Origin: Conexibacter woesei Iso977N
Lineage (GTDB): Bacteria > Actinomycetota > Thermoleophilia > Solirubrobacterales > Solirubrobacteraceae
DNA length: 64,000 nucleotides
Direction: 5' to 3'
NCBI RefSeq assembly: GCF_000424625.1
Contig: NZ_AUKG01000003.1
Span: forward strand, 124,001-188,000
Part shown: positions 33,835 to 42,249 of the stretch, piece by piece
How positions within the stretch are numbered: the stretch's first letter is position 1
How the letters are laid out: every line of letters begins with the position of its first letter
Program-made: the position numbers and the translations under genes
Notes under the pieces: generated by a model
What the model was told of the DNA's origin: nothing
The model's input: the letters and a program-made list of their open reading frames with translations, nothing else
Databases searched by the model: none

Positions 33835-34464
33835 GTGGGACGCTACACGGGACCGGTCGAGCGGCTCTCGCGGCGCGAAGGCGTCGAGTTGTACTTGAAG
33901 GGCCTGCGCGCCATCAACGGCAAGTCCGCGCTGACGCGGCGCGGCCCGCTGCCGCCCGGCCAGCACGGCAACCGGCGGCCGAACAAGGCCTCGGTCTTCA
34001 GCACGCAGCTGCGCGCCAAGCAGCTCGCCAAGCGCTACTACGGGGTGCGCGAGAAGCAGTTCCGGCGCTACGTCGACCGCGCCGAGCGCGCCGGCGGCCG
34101 GACCGGCGAGCAGTTGTTGGTGCTCTTGGAGCGCCGCCTCGACAACGTGGTCTACCGGCTCGGCTTCGCCTCGACCCGCGCGCAGGCGCGGCAGTTCGTC
34201 GGCCACGGCCACATCCTGGTCGACGGCGCGCGCGTCGACATCGCGTCGTTCGCCGTCAGGCCCGGCCAGGTCATCACGCTCAAGCCCGACGCGCCGATCG
34301 AGCCGCTGGTCCGTGAGGCGACCGAGCTGACCTCGGGCATCGGCCCGTGGCTGCAGGCCGACTTCGACGGCCTCGCCGGCAAGGTGCTGCGCCTCCCCGA
34401 GCGGCGGGAGATCCCCGCGCCGATCGAGGAGCAGCTGATCGTCGAGTTCTACTCCCGCCGCTGA
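33835..34464 (+). CDS. rpsD: 30S ribosomal protein S4
   Basis: The 209-residue protein is a full-length S4: [58 protein letters not shown], and the S4 RNA-binding domain [39 protein letters not shown]. It lacks the N-terminal zinc-binding cysteines, so it is the zinc-independent form. It nucleates 30S assembly on 16S rRNA. AGGAGATAGTAA precedes the GTG start, one of the few strong ribosome-binding sites here. The gene stands outside the alpha operon (no rpsM/rpsK/rpoA beside it). Confidence 0.96.
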   Translation: MGRYTGPVERLSRREGVELYLKGLRAINGKSALTRRGPLPPGQHGNRRPNKASVFSTQLRAKQLAKRYYGVREKQFRRYVDRAERAGGRTGEQLLVLLERRLDNVVYRLGFASTRAQARQFVGHGHILVDGARVDIASFAVRPGQVITLKPDAPIEPLVREATELTSGIGPWLQADFDGLAGKVLRLPERREIPAPIEEQLIVEFYSRR

Positions 34465-35090
34465 TGAGCGACTTCGCGCGGTTGGCGGGCCAGCAGTGCC
34501 CGCCGCACGAGGCGCTGGCGCTGGAGCTGGCGGTCGAGCTCGGCGGCGCCGGCGGCGTCGAGATGGCCAAGCGCACGCTGACCGTGATGGCGCGCGGGCT
34601 GCCGCAGGATGCGACCGAGCCGCTGCAGCAGCTCGAGGCGCTGCGGGTCGTCATGGGGCGCGCGATGAGGCCGCGGACCGACGGCATGTACCTGCTGCCG
34701 GAGATCCTGCGCGCGGGCAAGGGGCATCATGTAGGGGTTGCCGTCGCGCTGGCCGCGCTCGGCGAGCGCGCGGGCTGGAACGTCGCGCTGGTCGGGCACA
34801 ACATGAAGCTCTACCTCGCCCACCGCGACCTGGCGCCGACCGCGATCCTCGATCCCGGCCGGCCGGAGGCGCTGATCGACCCGCGGATCCTCGAGGTCGA
34901 CCTCGCCTGGCGCTGCGCCCACGAGGCGACCGGCGTCATCCTGCGCCACCTCGCCGTGCACGCCGAGCGCTCCGGCGACCTGACCCGCGCGCTCGGCGCG
35001 TCGGCGCTGCTGCTGGCGCTCCCGGTCGACGAGCAGTCCCGCAGCGCGCAGTCGGCGATGCACCAGCGGCTGCTGTCGCGCCTGAACTGA
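34464..35090 (+). CDS. hypothetical protein, possibly transglutaminase-like
   Basis: The 208-residue protein starts at an ATG overlapping the rpsD stop by one base. It is mostly helical, with an N-terminal repeat-like segment (HEALALELAVELGGAGGVEMAKRTLTVMARGL). A middle stretch, GMYLLPEILRAGKGHHVGVAVALAALGERAGWNVALVGHNMKLYLAHRD, recalls the SirB1/transglutaminase-like fold, but the catalytic Cys is absent. Coupling to rpsD suggests co-expression; function unknown. Confidence 0.6.
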   Translation: MSDFARLAGQQCPPHEALALELAVELGGAGGVEMAKRTLTVMARGLPQDATEPLQQLEALRVVMGRAMRPRTDGMYLLPEILRAGKGHHVGVAVALAALGERAGWNVALVGHNMKLYLAHRDLAPTAILDPGRPEALIDPRILEVDLAWRCAHEATGVILRHLAVHAERSGDLTRALGASALLLALPVDEQSRSAQSAMHQRLLSRLN

Positions 35091-35104
35091 GTACCGTCTT
35101 GCGC

Positions 35105-35440
35105 ATGGCCCTGCTGTCGCGCACGTCGCCCACCTGGCCGGTCGCGGCCGGCTCGCTGGCGCTCGGCTTCGCGGTCGCGCAGGCGACGGGCGTCCGGCCG
35201 CTCGGCGGCGTCGTGCTGGTCGCGGGCTGCGCGTGGTGCGGGCTGCGGTGGAGGGAGCGGGTCGGCAACGGCAAGACCGCCGGGCTCGTCGGGCTCTACC
35301 TCGCGGCGTTCGTCGGCTCGCATGTCCTGGGACATGCGATCGGGGCGTGGCCATCCGTGGCCGTGGTGAGCGCCGTCGTCGCTGCCGGCACCTATGCAGT
35401 GGCAGACGGGCGGCCGGCCCGGCGCGTCGTCAGCGCCTAG
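35105..35440 (+). CDS. small four-helix membrane protein
   Basis: The 111-residue protein shows hydrophobic segments at about residues 12-26, 33-46, 60-80 and 84-99 with an Arg-rich end. TACCGT at 35092-35097 lies 7 bases before the ATG with no ribosome-binding site, consistent with leaderless translation. I recognise no family. Its TAG stop shares a CTAG with a short convergent frame at 35437. Confidence 0.6.
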   Translation: MALLSRTSPTWPVAAGSLALGFAVAQATGVRPLGGVVLVAGCAWCGLRWRERVGNGKTAGLVGLYLAAFVGSHVLGHAIGAWPSVAVVSAVVAAGTYAVADGRPARRVVSA

Positions 35441-35613
35441 GCCGAGCGCGCGGTCATCCCCGCCTGCGCCCCGGCGCCGCCGGCAATCCCCGAGCCGTGC
35501 GGCGCTCGCACCGGCATCGCGGGCATCCCGGCCTGGGCAAGTTGCACCTGACGGGCGTGCAGGTCCAGCTCCCGGGCCAGGATCGCCTGGATGCGATGCG
35601 CGTGCGACTGCAT
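35437..35613 (-). CDS. 58-residue hypothetical protein
   Basis: Read leftward from the ATG at 35613 the frame encodes MQSHAHRIQAILARELDLHA, then a Gln/Ala helix and a Gly/Met/Ala-rich tail (GIAGGAGAQAG). GAGG lies 8 bases upstream. The stop overlaps the convergent membrane-protein stop as CTAG, as at several other convergent ends here. No family is recognised; the ribosome-binding site and stop arrangement are the main support. Confidence 0.45.
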   Translation of the reverse strand: MQSHAHRIQAILARELDLHARQVQLAQAGMPAMPVRAPHGSGIAGGAGAQAGMTARSA

Positions 35614-35704
35614 GGGCGCATCCTCTTATCCACCTAGGCGCGCTTCAGCGGGGGTGGCTCCCGAACCGAGGTACGGCGGACCGAACCTCTAGGTGCCAAA
35701 GCGA

Positions 35705-36733
35705 CTACTTGCTGGAGGACTGCGCCCAGATGTTGATGCCCGCGTCGACCGCGTGGCGGTCGATCTGGGCCAGCTCGTCCTCGGAGAAGTCGAGGTTGTC
35801 GAGCGCGGCGAGGTTCTCGTCGAGCTGCCTGACGCTGGAGGCGCCGATCAGCGCGCTCGTGACCCGCTCGTCGCGCAGGACCCAGGCGATCGCCATCTGA
35901 GCCAGCGACTGGCCGCGGGCCTTGGCCATGGTGTTGAGCTGCTCGACGTGGTGCAGCGCCTCGGCGGTCAGCATGTCGGTCCTGAGGAAGCGGCCCTCGG
36001 CCGCGCGCGAGTCGGCCGGGACGTTGCCGCCGAGGTACTTGTCGGTGAGCATGCCCTGGGCCAGCGGCGAGAACGCGATGCAGCCGATGCCCTCGCGCTC
36101 CAGGACGTCCAGGAGGTCCTCCTCGACCCAGCGGTTCAGCAGCGAGTACGACGGCTGGTGGATCACGCACGGCGTGCCGAGGTCGCGCAGGATCTGCGCG
36201 GCCTCCTCGGTGCGCTGGCCCGAGTAGGAGGAGATCCCGACGTACAGCGCCTTCCCGGCGCGGACCGCGGCGTCGAGCGCGCCGCAGGTCTCGTGCAGCG
36301 GCGTGTCGGGGTCGAAGCGGTGGCTGTAGAAGATGTCGACGTAGTCGAGGCCCATGCGCTGCAGCGACTGATCCAGCGACGCCGTCAGGTACTTGCGCGA
36401 GCCCCACTCGCCGTAGGGGCCGGGCCACATGTCGTAGCCGGCCTTGGTCGAGACGATGAGCTCGTCGCGGTAGGGCTTCAGATCGGTCGCGAGCACCCTG
36501 CCGAAGTTGGTCTCGGCGCTGCCCGGGGGCGGGCCGTAGTTGTTGGCGAGGTCGAAGTGCGTGATCCCGCGGTCGAACGCACGCAGGGCGATCGCGCGCT
36601 GGTTGCCCAGCGGCTTGTCGTCGCCGAAGTTGTGCCACAGGCCGAGGCTGATCGCCGGGAGCTTCAGGCCCGAGCGGCCGGAGCGGCGGTAGGGGATCTG
36701 CGCGTAGCGGTCGTCGGCGGGCACGTAGGTCAT
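35705..36733 (-). CDS. aldo/keto reductase, L-glyceraldehyde 3-phosphate reductase-like
   Basis: The 342-residue protein is a TIM-barrel aldo/keto reductase: LPAISLGLWHNFGDDKPLG, FDLANNYGPPPGSAETNFGRVL with Asp and Tyr of the active site, IVSTKAGYDMWPGPYGEWGSRKYL with Lys, and LDYVDIFYSHRFDPDTPLHET with the His. The DMWPGPYG and HRFDPDTP segments are characteristic of the YghZ/Gpr subgroup, which detoxifies L-glyceraldehyde 3-phosphate and methylglyoxal with NADPH. The conserved C-terminal GASSVRQLDENLAAL binds the cofactor phosphate. Confidence 0.92.
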   Translation of the reverse strand: MTYVPADDRYAQIPYRRSGRSGLKLPAISLGLWHNFGDDKPLGNQRAIALRAFDRGITHFDLANNYGPPPGSAETNFGRVLATDLKPYRDELIVSTKAGYDMWPGPYGEWGSRKYLTASLDQSLQRMGLDYVDIFYSHRFDPDTPLHETCGALDAAVRAGKALYVGISSYSGQRTEEAAQILRDLGTPCVIHQPSYSLLNRWVEEDLLDVLEREGIGCIAFSPLAQGMLTDKYLGGNVPADSRAAEGRFLRTDMLTAEALHHVEQLNTMAKARGQSLAQMAIAWVLRDERVTSALIGASSVRQLDENLAALDNLDFSEDELAQIDRHAVDAGINIWAQSSSK

Positions 36734-36743
36734 GCCGTCGATC

Positions 36744-37154
36744 CTACGAGTACGGCGCGAGCACCTCGCGGAACGCGTCCGGCCACGGGGTCTTCTTGAA
36801 GGTCTTGCCGTCGACGCAGACGTGGCGCAGGAAGCCGGAGGCGACCGCGTTGGTCTCGCACGTGATCGCGAAGCGGCTCGTCAGCGACGTGGTCGTGGGC
36901 TCCTCGAACGTCACCGCGATCTCCAGCAGGTCGTCGTAGCGGGCGGGGGCGTGGTGGCGGACGCCGGACTCGGCGACGACGAAGTCGACCCCATGCACTT
37001 GCACGAGCTCCGGGTACGTGAGCCCGGACGCCGACCGCAGCGCCTCGGTGTGCGCGAGGTCGAAGTACATCAAGTAGTGGGCGTTGAACACGTGGCCCTG
37101 CATGTCGCACTCGGCGAAGCGGACGCGCAGGGCGGTGACGAGCGGCGTGGGCAT
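36744..37154 (-). CDS. acyl-CoA thioesterase (hotdog fold)
   Basis: The 136-residue protein has the 4-hydroxybenzoyl-CoA thioesterase-like pattern: VRFAECDMQGHVFNAHYLMYFDLAHTEALR (the catalytic Asp position is in the ECDMQGHV turn), FVVAESGVRHHAPARYDDLLEI and FLRHVCVDGKTFKKTPWP. Members hydrolyse aromatic or medium-chain acyl-CoAs as tetramers. It ends 10 bp before the aldo/keto reductase start and may be co-transcribed with it and with the deacetylase upstream. Confidence 0.9.
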   Translation of the reverse strand: MPTPLVTALRVRFAECDMQGHVFNAHYLMYFDLAHTEALRSASGLTYPELVQVHGVDFVVAESGVRHHAPARYDDLLEIAVTFEEPTTTSLTSRFAITCETNAVASGFLRHVCVDGKTFKKTPWPDAFREVLAPYS

Positions 37155-37173
37155 CGCGCGGGACCCTACGTCG

Positions 37174-37998
37174 TCAGCGGTTCTGCCACGCGGCGACGGC
37201 CGCCTCGGCGGTCACGAAGCGCGCCCCGTGGGCGGCGAGGTCATCGACGAACTGCTCCAGCGCGAGCAGGCGATGGCCGCGGCCGATGATGTAGGGGTGC
37301 ATCGTGATCGTCAGCACGCCGCGCTGCAGCTCGCGCCGCATCCAGGCGAAGTCGCCGCGGGCGTTGTCGAAGAACGTGGTGGCGCTGAACGACGGGACCT
37401 GCACGTAGTCCGGCAGCGCGACGTACTCGAAGTGCAGGAAGTCGTCGAGGTGCCAGCTGACCGGCAGCTCGGCGACCGCCGAGCTGCGGCCCGGCTGGAG
37501 CGGCTCGCCGAGCGCGACCGCGTCGCCGACCCGCGCCTGGTAGGGCGTGAAGTCGTCGCCCATCATGCTGCTGTCGTAGGCGAAGCCGTGGCGCTCGAGC
37601 AACATGATGGTGTGCGGGCTGAGGTCCCACGACGGCGAGCGATAGCCGCGCGGCGCGCGGCCGGTCAGCTCCTGCAGCAAGACGGAGGTCTTGACCAGCT
37701 CGGCCTCCTCCTCGTCGCGGGAGAGCCGGGCGGGCGGGACGTGCGACCAGCCGTGGTTGGCGACCTCGTGGCCGGCGTCGGCGATCGCGCGGACGAGGTC
37801 CGGGTAGGTCGCGGCGGTGTAGCCGGGCACGAACCAGGTCGACGGCAGGCCGCGGCGCTCCAGCAGCCTCAGGATCCGCGGCGCGGCGACCGCGCCGAAC
37901 TCGCCGCGCGAGACCGGCGTCGGCGTCGTCAGCCCGCGGGCGATCATCCCCGAGGAGGTGTCGAAGTCGAAGCTCAGGCAGACGAGGTGCTGCGTCAC
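37174..37998 (-). CDS. polysaccharide deacetylase family protein (NodB-like)
   Basis: The 274-residue protein has a NodB-homology barrel: LVCLSFDFDTSSG with the metal/base Asp pair, STWFVPGYTAATYPDLVRAIADAGHEVANHGWSHVPP with the HxxxxH-type metal ligands, RGYRSPSWDLSPHTIMLL and YDSSMMGDD. It has no signal peptide, so it acts in the cytoplasm, more like the PuuE/peptidoglycan-unrelated deacetylases that remove N-acyl groups from small substrates. The exact substrate cannot be told. Confidence 0.9.
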   Translation of the reverse strand: MTQHLVCLSFDFDTSSGMIARGLTTPTPVSRGEFGAVAAPRILRLLERRGLPSTWFVPGYTAATYPDLVRAIADAGHEVANHGWSHVPPARLSRDEEEAELVKTSVLLQELTGRAPRGYRSPSWDLSPHTIMLLERHGFAYDSSMMGDDFTPYQARVGDAVALGEPLQPGRSSAVAELPVSWHLDDFLHFEYVALPDYVQVPSFSATTFFDNARGDFAWMRRELQRGVLTITMHPYIIGRGHRLLALEQFVDDLAAHGARFVTAEAAVAAWQNR

Positions 37999-38006
37999 CG
38001 TGCGCG

Positions 38007-38507
38007 ATGATAAAGGCGATGCGCCTGCTCTTCGTCTGCATGGGGAACATCTGCCGCTCGCCGACCGCGGAGGCCGTGATGCGCGCGGTGATCGCGCGCG
38101 AGGGGCTCGACGGGGAGGTCGAGATCGACTCGGCCGGGACCGGCGCGTGGCACGTCGGCAACCCGCCGGACCGGCGCTCGACCGCGACGGCGGCCGCGCG
38201 CGGGATCACGCTGGAGGGCGCGGCGCGGCAGGTGACCGCGGAGGACTTCGAGACCTACGACCTGCTGCTGGCCGCCGACGCCGAGAACGTCGCCGGGCTG
38301 CGCGCGGTCGCGCCGTCGGAGGAGGCGGCGGAGAAGATCGTGCTGCTGCGCTCGTATGACCCGGACGCGGTTGCCGCCGGCGACCTCGACGTCCCGGACC
38401 CGTACTACGGCGGCCCGCAGGGCTTCGAGCACGTGCTCGACCTGGTCGCCGCGGCGTGCGAGGGGTTGTTGAAGGACTTGCGCGCGGAGGGCCGCGTCTC
38501 GCCGTGA
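38007..38507 (+). CDS. low-molecular-weight protein-tyrosine phosphatase
   Basis: The 166-residue protein has the LMW-PTP P-loop FVCMGNICRSPTAEAV (C-x5-R-S nucleophile Cys), SAGTGAWHVGNPPDRRS and the C-terminal DVPDPYYGG with the catalytic Asp. In actinobacteria such enzymes often act on exported or surface-polysaccharide kinases; others remove phosphate from small molecules. An internal ATG at 38019 (MRLLFVC) may be the true start. The stop overlaps the fructosamine kinase-like start (GTGA), so the two are coupled. Confidence 0.93.
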   Translation: MIKAMRLLFVCMGNICRSPTAEAVMRAVIAREGLDGEVEIDSAGTGAWHVGNPPDRRSTATAAARGITLEGAARQVTAEDFETYDLLLAADAENVAGLRAVAPSEEAAEKIVLLRSYDPDAVAAGDLDVPDPYYGGPQGFEHVLDLVAAACEGLLKDLRAEGRVSP

Positions 38508-39322
38508 TCGAGGCGGTCGCGCTCGAGCCGATCCCCGGCGGCGACCTCAACGCCGCCTACCGGGCGACGCTCGCCGGCGGCGAGGTCGTGTTCGTCAAGA
38601 CGTCGCCGGACGCCGCGCCCGGCGCCTACGCGGCGGAGGCCGCGGGCCTTGCGTGGCTGCGCGCGGCCGGCGGCCTGCCGGTCCCGGAGGTCCACTCGTT
38701 CGACGAGGACTTCCTGGCCCTGGAGTGGATCGACGGCGGCGGGCGCCCGGATCCTGCGCGGCTCGGCCGCGGCCTGGCGCACGTCCACGCCGCGGGCGCA
38801 CAGCGCTTCGGCGAGCTGCCGGGCGGGGGCGAGGACTACGTGTTGGGTCCGCTGACGCTGCCCAACGCGGCGGGCGACGACTGGGCGGCGTTCTACGCGG
38901 GGTCGCGGCTGCTGCCGCTGGCGGAGCAGGCGGCGGGGCGCGGGGCGCTCGATGCGGACGGGCTGCACGCGATCGAGGCGGTGGCGGGCAAGATCCACCA
39001 CTTGGTCGGTCCCGATGAGCCGCCCGCACGGCTGCACGGCGACCTCTGGTCCGGCAACGTCCACGCCGCGGCCGGCGGCACGCCGTACCTGATCGACCCC
39101 GCCGCCTACGGCGGGCACCGCGAGGTCGACCTCGCGATGTTGTCGCTCTTCGGCGCGCCGTCGCGGGAGTTCTACGACAACTACGACGCCGTCGCACCGC
39201 GCGCCGAAGGGCATCAAGAACGCGTCGAGCTGTACCAGCTGCTGCCGCTCCTGGTCCACGCCGTGCTGTTCGGCGGCGGGTACGGCGACGCGGCCGCCCG
39301 CGCCGCGCGGCGCTACGTCTGA
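38504..39322 (+). CDS. fructosamine kinase family protein
   Basis: The 272-residue protein follows the fructosamine/ketosamine-3-kinase pattern: PIPGGDLNAAYRATLAGGEVVFVKTSPDA (nucleotide-binding lobe with Lys), YAAEAAGLAWLRAAGGLPVPEV, ARLHGDLWSGNVHA with the catalytic Asp of the kinase-like fold, YLIDPAAYGGHREVDLAML with the metal-binding Asp, and FYDNYDA. It phosphorylates Amadori products so they fall off proteins. Coupling to a phosphatase suggests joint handling of sugar-modified proteins. Confidence 0.92.
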   Translation: MIEAVALEPIPGGDLNAAYRATLAGGEVVFVKTSPDAAPGAYAAEAAGLAWLRAAGGLPVPEVHSFDEDFLALEWIDGGGRPDPARLGRGLAHVHAAGAQRFGELPGGGEDYVLGPLTLPNAAGDDWAAFYAGSRLLPLAEQAAGRGALDADGLHAIEAVAGKIHHLVGPDEPPARLHGDLWSGNVHAAAGGTPYLIDPAAYGGHREVDLAMLSLFGAPSREFYDNYDAVAPRAEGHQERVELYQLLPLLVHAVLFGGGYGDAAARAARRYV

Positions 39323-39335
39323 CTAGAGTCCGCCC

Positions 39336-39782
39336 ATGGGCAACATCACGGGAGAGCGGTCGGTCGAGATCGACGCGCCGATCCAGAAGGTCTTCGACAT
39401 CGCCGCCGACATCGAGGGCGCGGTCGACTGGATGGGCGCGATGAAGGACGTCGACGTCCTGGAGCGCGACGCCGACGGGCGCGCGAAGATCGTCGAGACC
39501 GTCAACGACGCCAAGGTCAAGACGGTGAAGACCAAGCTGGCGTTCACCTACAACTCGCCCACGGAGATCCGCTGGCGCCAGGAGAAGGGCGACGTCAAGT
39601 CGCTCGACGGCTGGTGGACGCTGGAGGACCTCGGCGGTGACCGCACCCGCGCGACCTACGCGCTGGAGGTCGACCCGGGCCGCATGCTCGGCATGCTGAT
39701 CCGCGGGCCGGTCGAAGGTCAGGTGCGTGACTTCCTGCTCGGTGACGCCGCCGACGGGCTGAAGCGCACCGCGGAGGCCTGA
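39336..39782 (+). CDS. SRPBCC (polyketide cyclase/START-like) protein
   Basis: The 148 residues form one helix-grip domain: ERSVEIDAPIQKVFDIAADIEGAVDWMGAMKDVDVLERDADGRAKIV, the long strands VKTKLAFTYNSPTEIRWRQEKGDVKSLDGWWTLEDLG and a C-terminal helix (GPVEGQVRDFLLGDAADGLKRTAEA). The fold binds hydrophobic ligands; many actinobacterial members have no known ligand. TAGAGT at 39324-39329 lies 6 bases before the ATG, suggesting a leaderless message. Confidence 0.88.
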   Translation: MGNITGERSVEIDAPIQKVFDIAADIEGAVDWMGAMKDVDVLERDADGRAKIVETVNDAKVKTVKTKLAFTYNSPTEIRWRQEKGDVKSLDGWWTLEDLGGDRTRATYALEVDPGRMLGMLIRGPVEGQVRDFLLGDAADGLKRTAEA

Positions 39783-39834
39783 GCCGGCGGCCGCGGCGTT
39801 GGGGCGCGTTCGCGTTCGCTAGCGTCGAGGCGGC

Positions 39835-40719
39835 ATGGCCGCGCAGGGTCCGCCGACGCGACAACCACCACCGCCGCCGCCTTCCGCGGCCTCCAGCTCC
39901 TCCAACGGCATCGAGCTGACCACGCTGTTCATCAGCGCGGTCGCCTCTGCCGTGGCGGCGTACGTGGTCTCGAAGATCTGGGCGGCCGGCACGCTGTTCG
40001 GCGCGGCCTTCACGCCGGTCATCGTCGCGCTCGTCAAGGAGGGGCTGCGCAGGCCGACCGAGAAGGTCGCCGACGTCGCCAGCACCGCCGCCGCCGTCGT
40101 CCCGCTCGGCTGGACGCGCAACAGCGCCTCCGACGGCGGGCTGGTCCCGGACCCCGACGCGCCCGAGCCGCTGCCGGTGCGCGATCCCGAGGCGCCGGTC
40201 GTCGACCCCGACGCGCCGCACGTCATCCTGCCGCCGGTCGTCGCGACCGAGCACGCGCCGGTCTCCGTCTACTCGACGAGGGGCCGCCGCCTGCGCTGGC
40301 GTCTGGCGGTCGTCACCGGCCTGCTCGGCTTCGTCGTCTGCGTGCTCGTCTACACGGTCCCGGAGCTGGTCTCGGGCGACTCGATCGGCCGCCACGGCTC
40401 CAGCGCGACGACGATCTTCGGCGGCCACAGCCGCCACCACAGGAGCAAGTCCACCACCTCGACGACCAAGACCACCGACACGACCGGCACCACGTCCACG
40501 ACGTCGACGACCAAGACCACCAAGACGACGCCGGATCAGACGCAGACCACGGCGACCACGCCGCAGCGCTCCTCGGCGACCCCGCAGAGCACGACCGCGC
40601 CGCCGGCCACCACGACGCCGACGCCGTCGAGCGCGGCGCCGCAGTCCTCGACCACGCCGTCCAACGTCCAGGGCGCCGCGCCGACGCCCGACGCGACGGC
40701 CGTCCCCGCGGCGCCCTAG
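39835..40719 (+). CDS. membrane protein with Thr-rich extracytoplasmic tail
   Basis: The 294-residue protein has a Pro-rich start (QPPPPPPSAASSSS), two hydrophobic segments at about 27-45 and 49-66, an acidic Pro/Asp-rich middle, a clear membrane segment (LAVVTGLLGFVVCVLVYTV, about 160-178) and a low-complexity tail of Thr/Lys/Ser/Pro (STTSTTKTTDTTGTTSTTST). The tail should face outside, perhaps embedded in the wall or glycosylated. TAGCGT (39820-39825) lies 9 bases before the ATG. The stop shares CTAG with the convergent gene. Confidence 0.7.
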   Translation: MAAQGPPTRQPPPPPPSAASSSSNGIELTTLFISAVASAVAAYVVSKIWAAGTLFGAAFTPVIVALVKEGLRRPTEKVADVASTAAAVVPLGWTRNSASDGGLVPDPDAPEPLPVRDPEAPVVDPDAPHVILPPVVATEHAPVSVYSTRGRRLRWRLAVVTGLLGFVVCVLVYTVPELVSGDSIGRHGSSATTIFGGHSRHHRSKSTTSTTKTTDTTGTTSTTSTTKTTKTTPDQTQTTATTPQRSSATPQSTTAPPATTTPTPSSAAPQSSTTPSNVQGAAPTPDATAVPAAP

Positions 40720-40994
40720 GCGCTGCGCTCGGAGCGCTCGGCTTCCGCGAGCTTGTCGCGGAGGTACGCGGCCCTGTCGGCCCGGCGGCGGTGCGCACGC
40801 TCGTCGCCCTCGACGTCGCTGTCGCGGGCGAAGCGGTCCTCGGCGCGGGCGCGGTCGGCCTGCTCGCGCAGGTGCTCCTCGCGCTCGTCGTCGGTGTCGC
40901 GCCGTGTGGTGCTCATCTCGGTCCTGTAGTACCCGTCGACGATCTGACCAAGCAGCCAGGCGTGGTCGTAGCGGTGGGGGAGCTGATCCCGCAT
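40716..40994 (-). CDS. charged helical hypothetical protein
   Basis: The 92-residue protein from the ATG at 40994 begins MRDQLPHRYDHAWLLGQIVD and continues as an extremely charged helix (DDEREEHLREQADRARAEDR ... YLRDKLAEAERSERSA). A shorter start at the internal Met of MSTTRRDTDDE is possible. No family is recognised. It shares CTAG stops with the convergent membrane-protein gene and lies 11 bp downstream of the ECF sigma gene, so it may be in that operon. Confidence 0.55.
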   Translation of the reverse strand: MRDQLPHRYDHAWLLGQIVDGYYRTEMSTTRRDTDDEREEHLREQADRARAEDRFARDSDVEGDERAHRRRADRAAYLRDKLAEAERSERSA

Positions 40995-41005
40995 CTCCCC
41001 GCCCC

Positions 41006-41587
41006 CTAGGCCGCGACGAGCGCCGTCAGGTTGCGGCGCGCGCGGTGGACGAGCTGGACGGCGGCGTTCTCGGTCAGCGCGAAGTGCGCGGCGAGGTCGT
41101 CGTAGCCGGCGCCGTCGAGGGCGCGGAGGGCGAGCGCCTCGCGCTGGCGCGGCGGCAGCTCGCTCATACGGGCGAGCGCGGCGCGGAGGTGCTCGTTGCG
41201 CGCGACGACGTCGCAGCAGTCGGCGCCGCCCTCGGCGATCGGCTCGGCGCCGAGCTCGCCGCGGCGGCGGGTCGACGCGCGGTCCAGCTCGCTCAGGCAG
41301 GCGTTGCGGACGCAGCGGAACAGCCACGGCCGCAGCTCCACGACGCGCCTCTTGCCGAGCAGCGCGAGCTGCGTGCGGGTGAGCGCGTCGTGGACGGCGT
41401 CCTCGGCCAGCGCCGCGTCGAGGTAGCGGCGGGCGTAGCGGCGCAGGGCCGGCGCGTGGCGGCGGTAGATCGCGTCGAGGGCGGAGAGATCCCCTTCGGC
41501 GAGCCGGCGGGAGAGGACCGCGTCGCTCATGTCGGCGACGCGAACCGGGGCGGAGAAGGAGGGGCGGGAGAGCTGCACCGGAGTCAT
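41006..41587 (-). CDS. ECF-family sigma factor
   Basis: The 193-residue protein has region 2 (DAVLSRRLAEGDLSALDAIYRRHAPALRRYARRYLDAALAEDAVHDAL ... LRPWLFRCVRNACLSELDR) and region 4 (MSELPPRQREALALRALDGAGYDDLAAHFALTENAAVQLVHRARRNL). No anti-sigma gene is adjacent. On the minus strand TAACTT (41600-41595) lies 7 bases before the ATG at 41587 without a ribosome-binding site; an ATG at 41530 is a shorter alternative. Confidence 0.85.
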   Translation of the reverse strand: MTPVQLSRPSFSAPVRVADMSDAVLSRRLAEGDLSALDAIYRRHAPALRRYARRYLDAALAEDAVHDALTRTQLALLGKRRVVELRPWLFRCVRNACLSELDRASTRRRGELGAEPIAEGGADCCDVVARNEHLRAALARMSELPPRQREALALRALDGAGYDDLAAHFALTENAAVQLVHRARRNLTALVAA

Positions 41588-41649
41588 GCCGGCGAAGTTA
41601 GGTCCGCACCGGCCGCTTTCCAGTGTCACCCTGGTCTCACGGAGGCGAT

Positions 41650-42249
41650 TTGGCCTGTTGGCCGCACCATTGGGTACGGGAGACCGCACCTCCGCGTCGT
41701 AGAATCCGCCCCCTGACGGCTCCGGAGCAGACCCAGTCGACCATCGCGATCCGCCGCGCCGACCCCGGTGACGCGGCGCAGATCGCCGCGATCTACAACG
41801 AGGGGATCGCCGAGCGCCAGGCGACGTTCGAGACCCGCCCGCGCGGCACCGCCGAGGTCGCGGGGTGGACCGTGCGCCCGCTGCCGGTGCTCGTCGCCGA
41901 GCACGAGGGGCGCGTTGTCGGGTTCGCCCGGATCGGCCCGTACAGCGAGCGCGAGGTCTACTCCGGGATCGGCGAGCACGCGGTCTACGTGGGGTCGGAC
42001 GCGCGCCGCCTCGGCGTCGGCCACGCGTTGTTGGAGGCCTTGGCCGTCGCCGCCGAGGAGATCGGGTTGTACAAGTTGACCTCGCGGATCTTCTCCACCA
42101 ACACGGCGTCGATCGAGCTGCACCGCCGGTCCGGGTTCACGATCGTCGGGACCCAGCGCCACCACGGGATCCTCGACGGCGTGTGGCGCGACTGCGTGCT
42201 GGTCGAGCGGCTCGTCGGCGACGCCGCGCGCGCCGGCGACGACGCCTAG
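41650..42249 (+). CDS. GNAT-family N-acetyltransferase (phosphinothricin acetyltransferase-like)
   Basis: The 199-residue protein holds a GNAT domain from about residue 30: AIRRADPGDAAQIAAIYNEGIAERQATFETRPR, VVGFARIGPYSEREVYSGIGEHAVYVGSDARRLGVGHALLEAL (acetyl-CoA loop R-R-x-G-V-G) and STNTASIELHRRSGFTIVGTQRHHGILDGVWRDCVLVER. This is the Pat/YncA-like subgroup acting on phosphinothricin, methionine sulfoximine or similar amino acids. I chose the TTG at 41650 because GGAGG lies four bases upstream; no ATG or GTG lies closer to the domain. The stop shares CTAG with hemW. Confidence 0.85.
   Translation: MACWPHHWVRETAPPRRRIRPLTAPEQTQSTIAIRRADPGDAAQIAAIYNEGIAERQATFETRPRGTAEVAGWTVRPLPVLVAEHEGRVVGFARIGPYSEREVYSGIGEHAVYVGSDARRLGVGHALLEALAVAAEEIGLYKLTSRIFSTNTASIELHRRSGFTIVGTQRHHGILDGVWRDCVLVERLVGDAARAGDDA

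Noticed and set aside
40463-40560. ACC/ACG repeats suggesting a CRISPR or satellite array
   Set aside because: The bases encode the Thr-rich tail of a membrane protein in frame; spacing and sequence are not those of CRISPR repeats.
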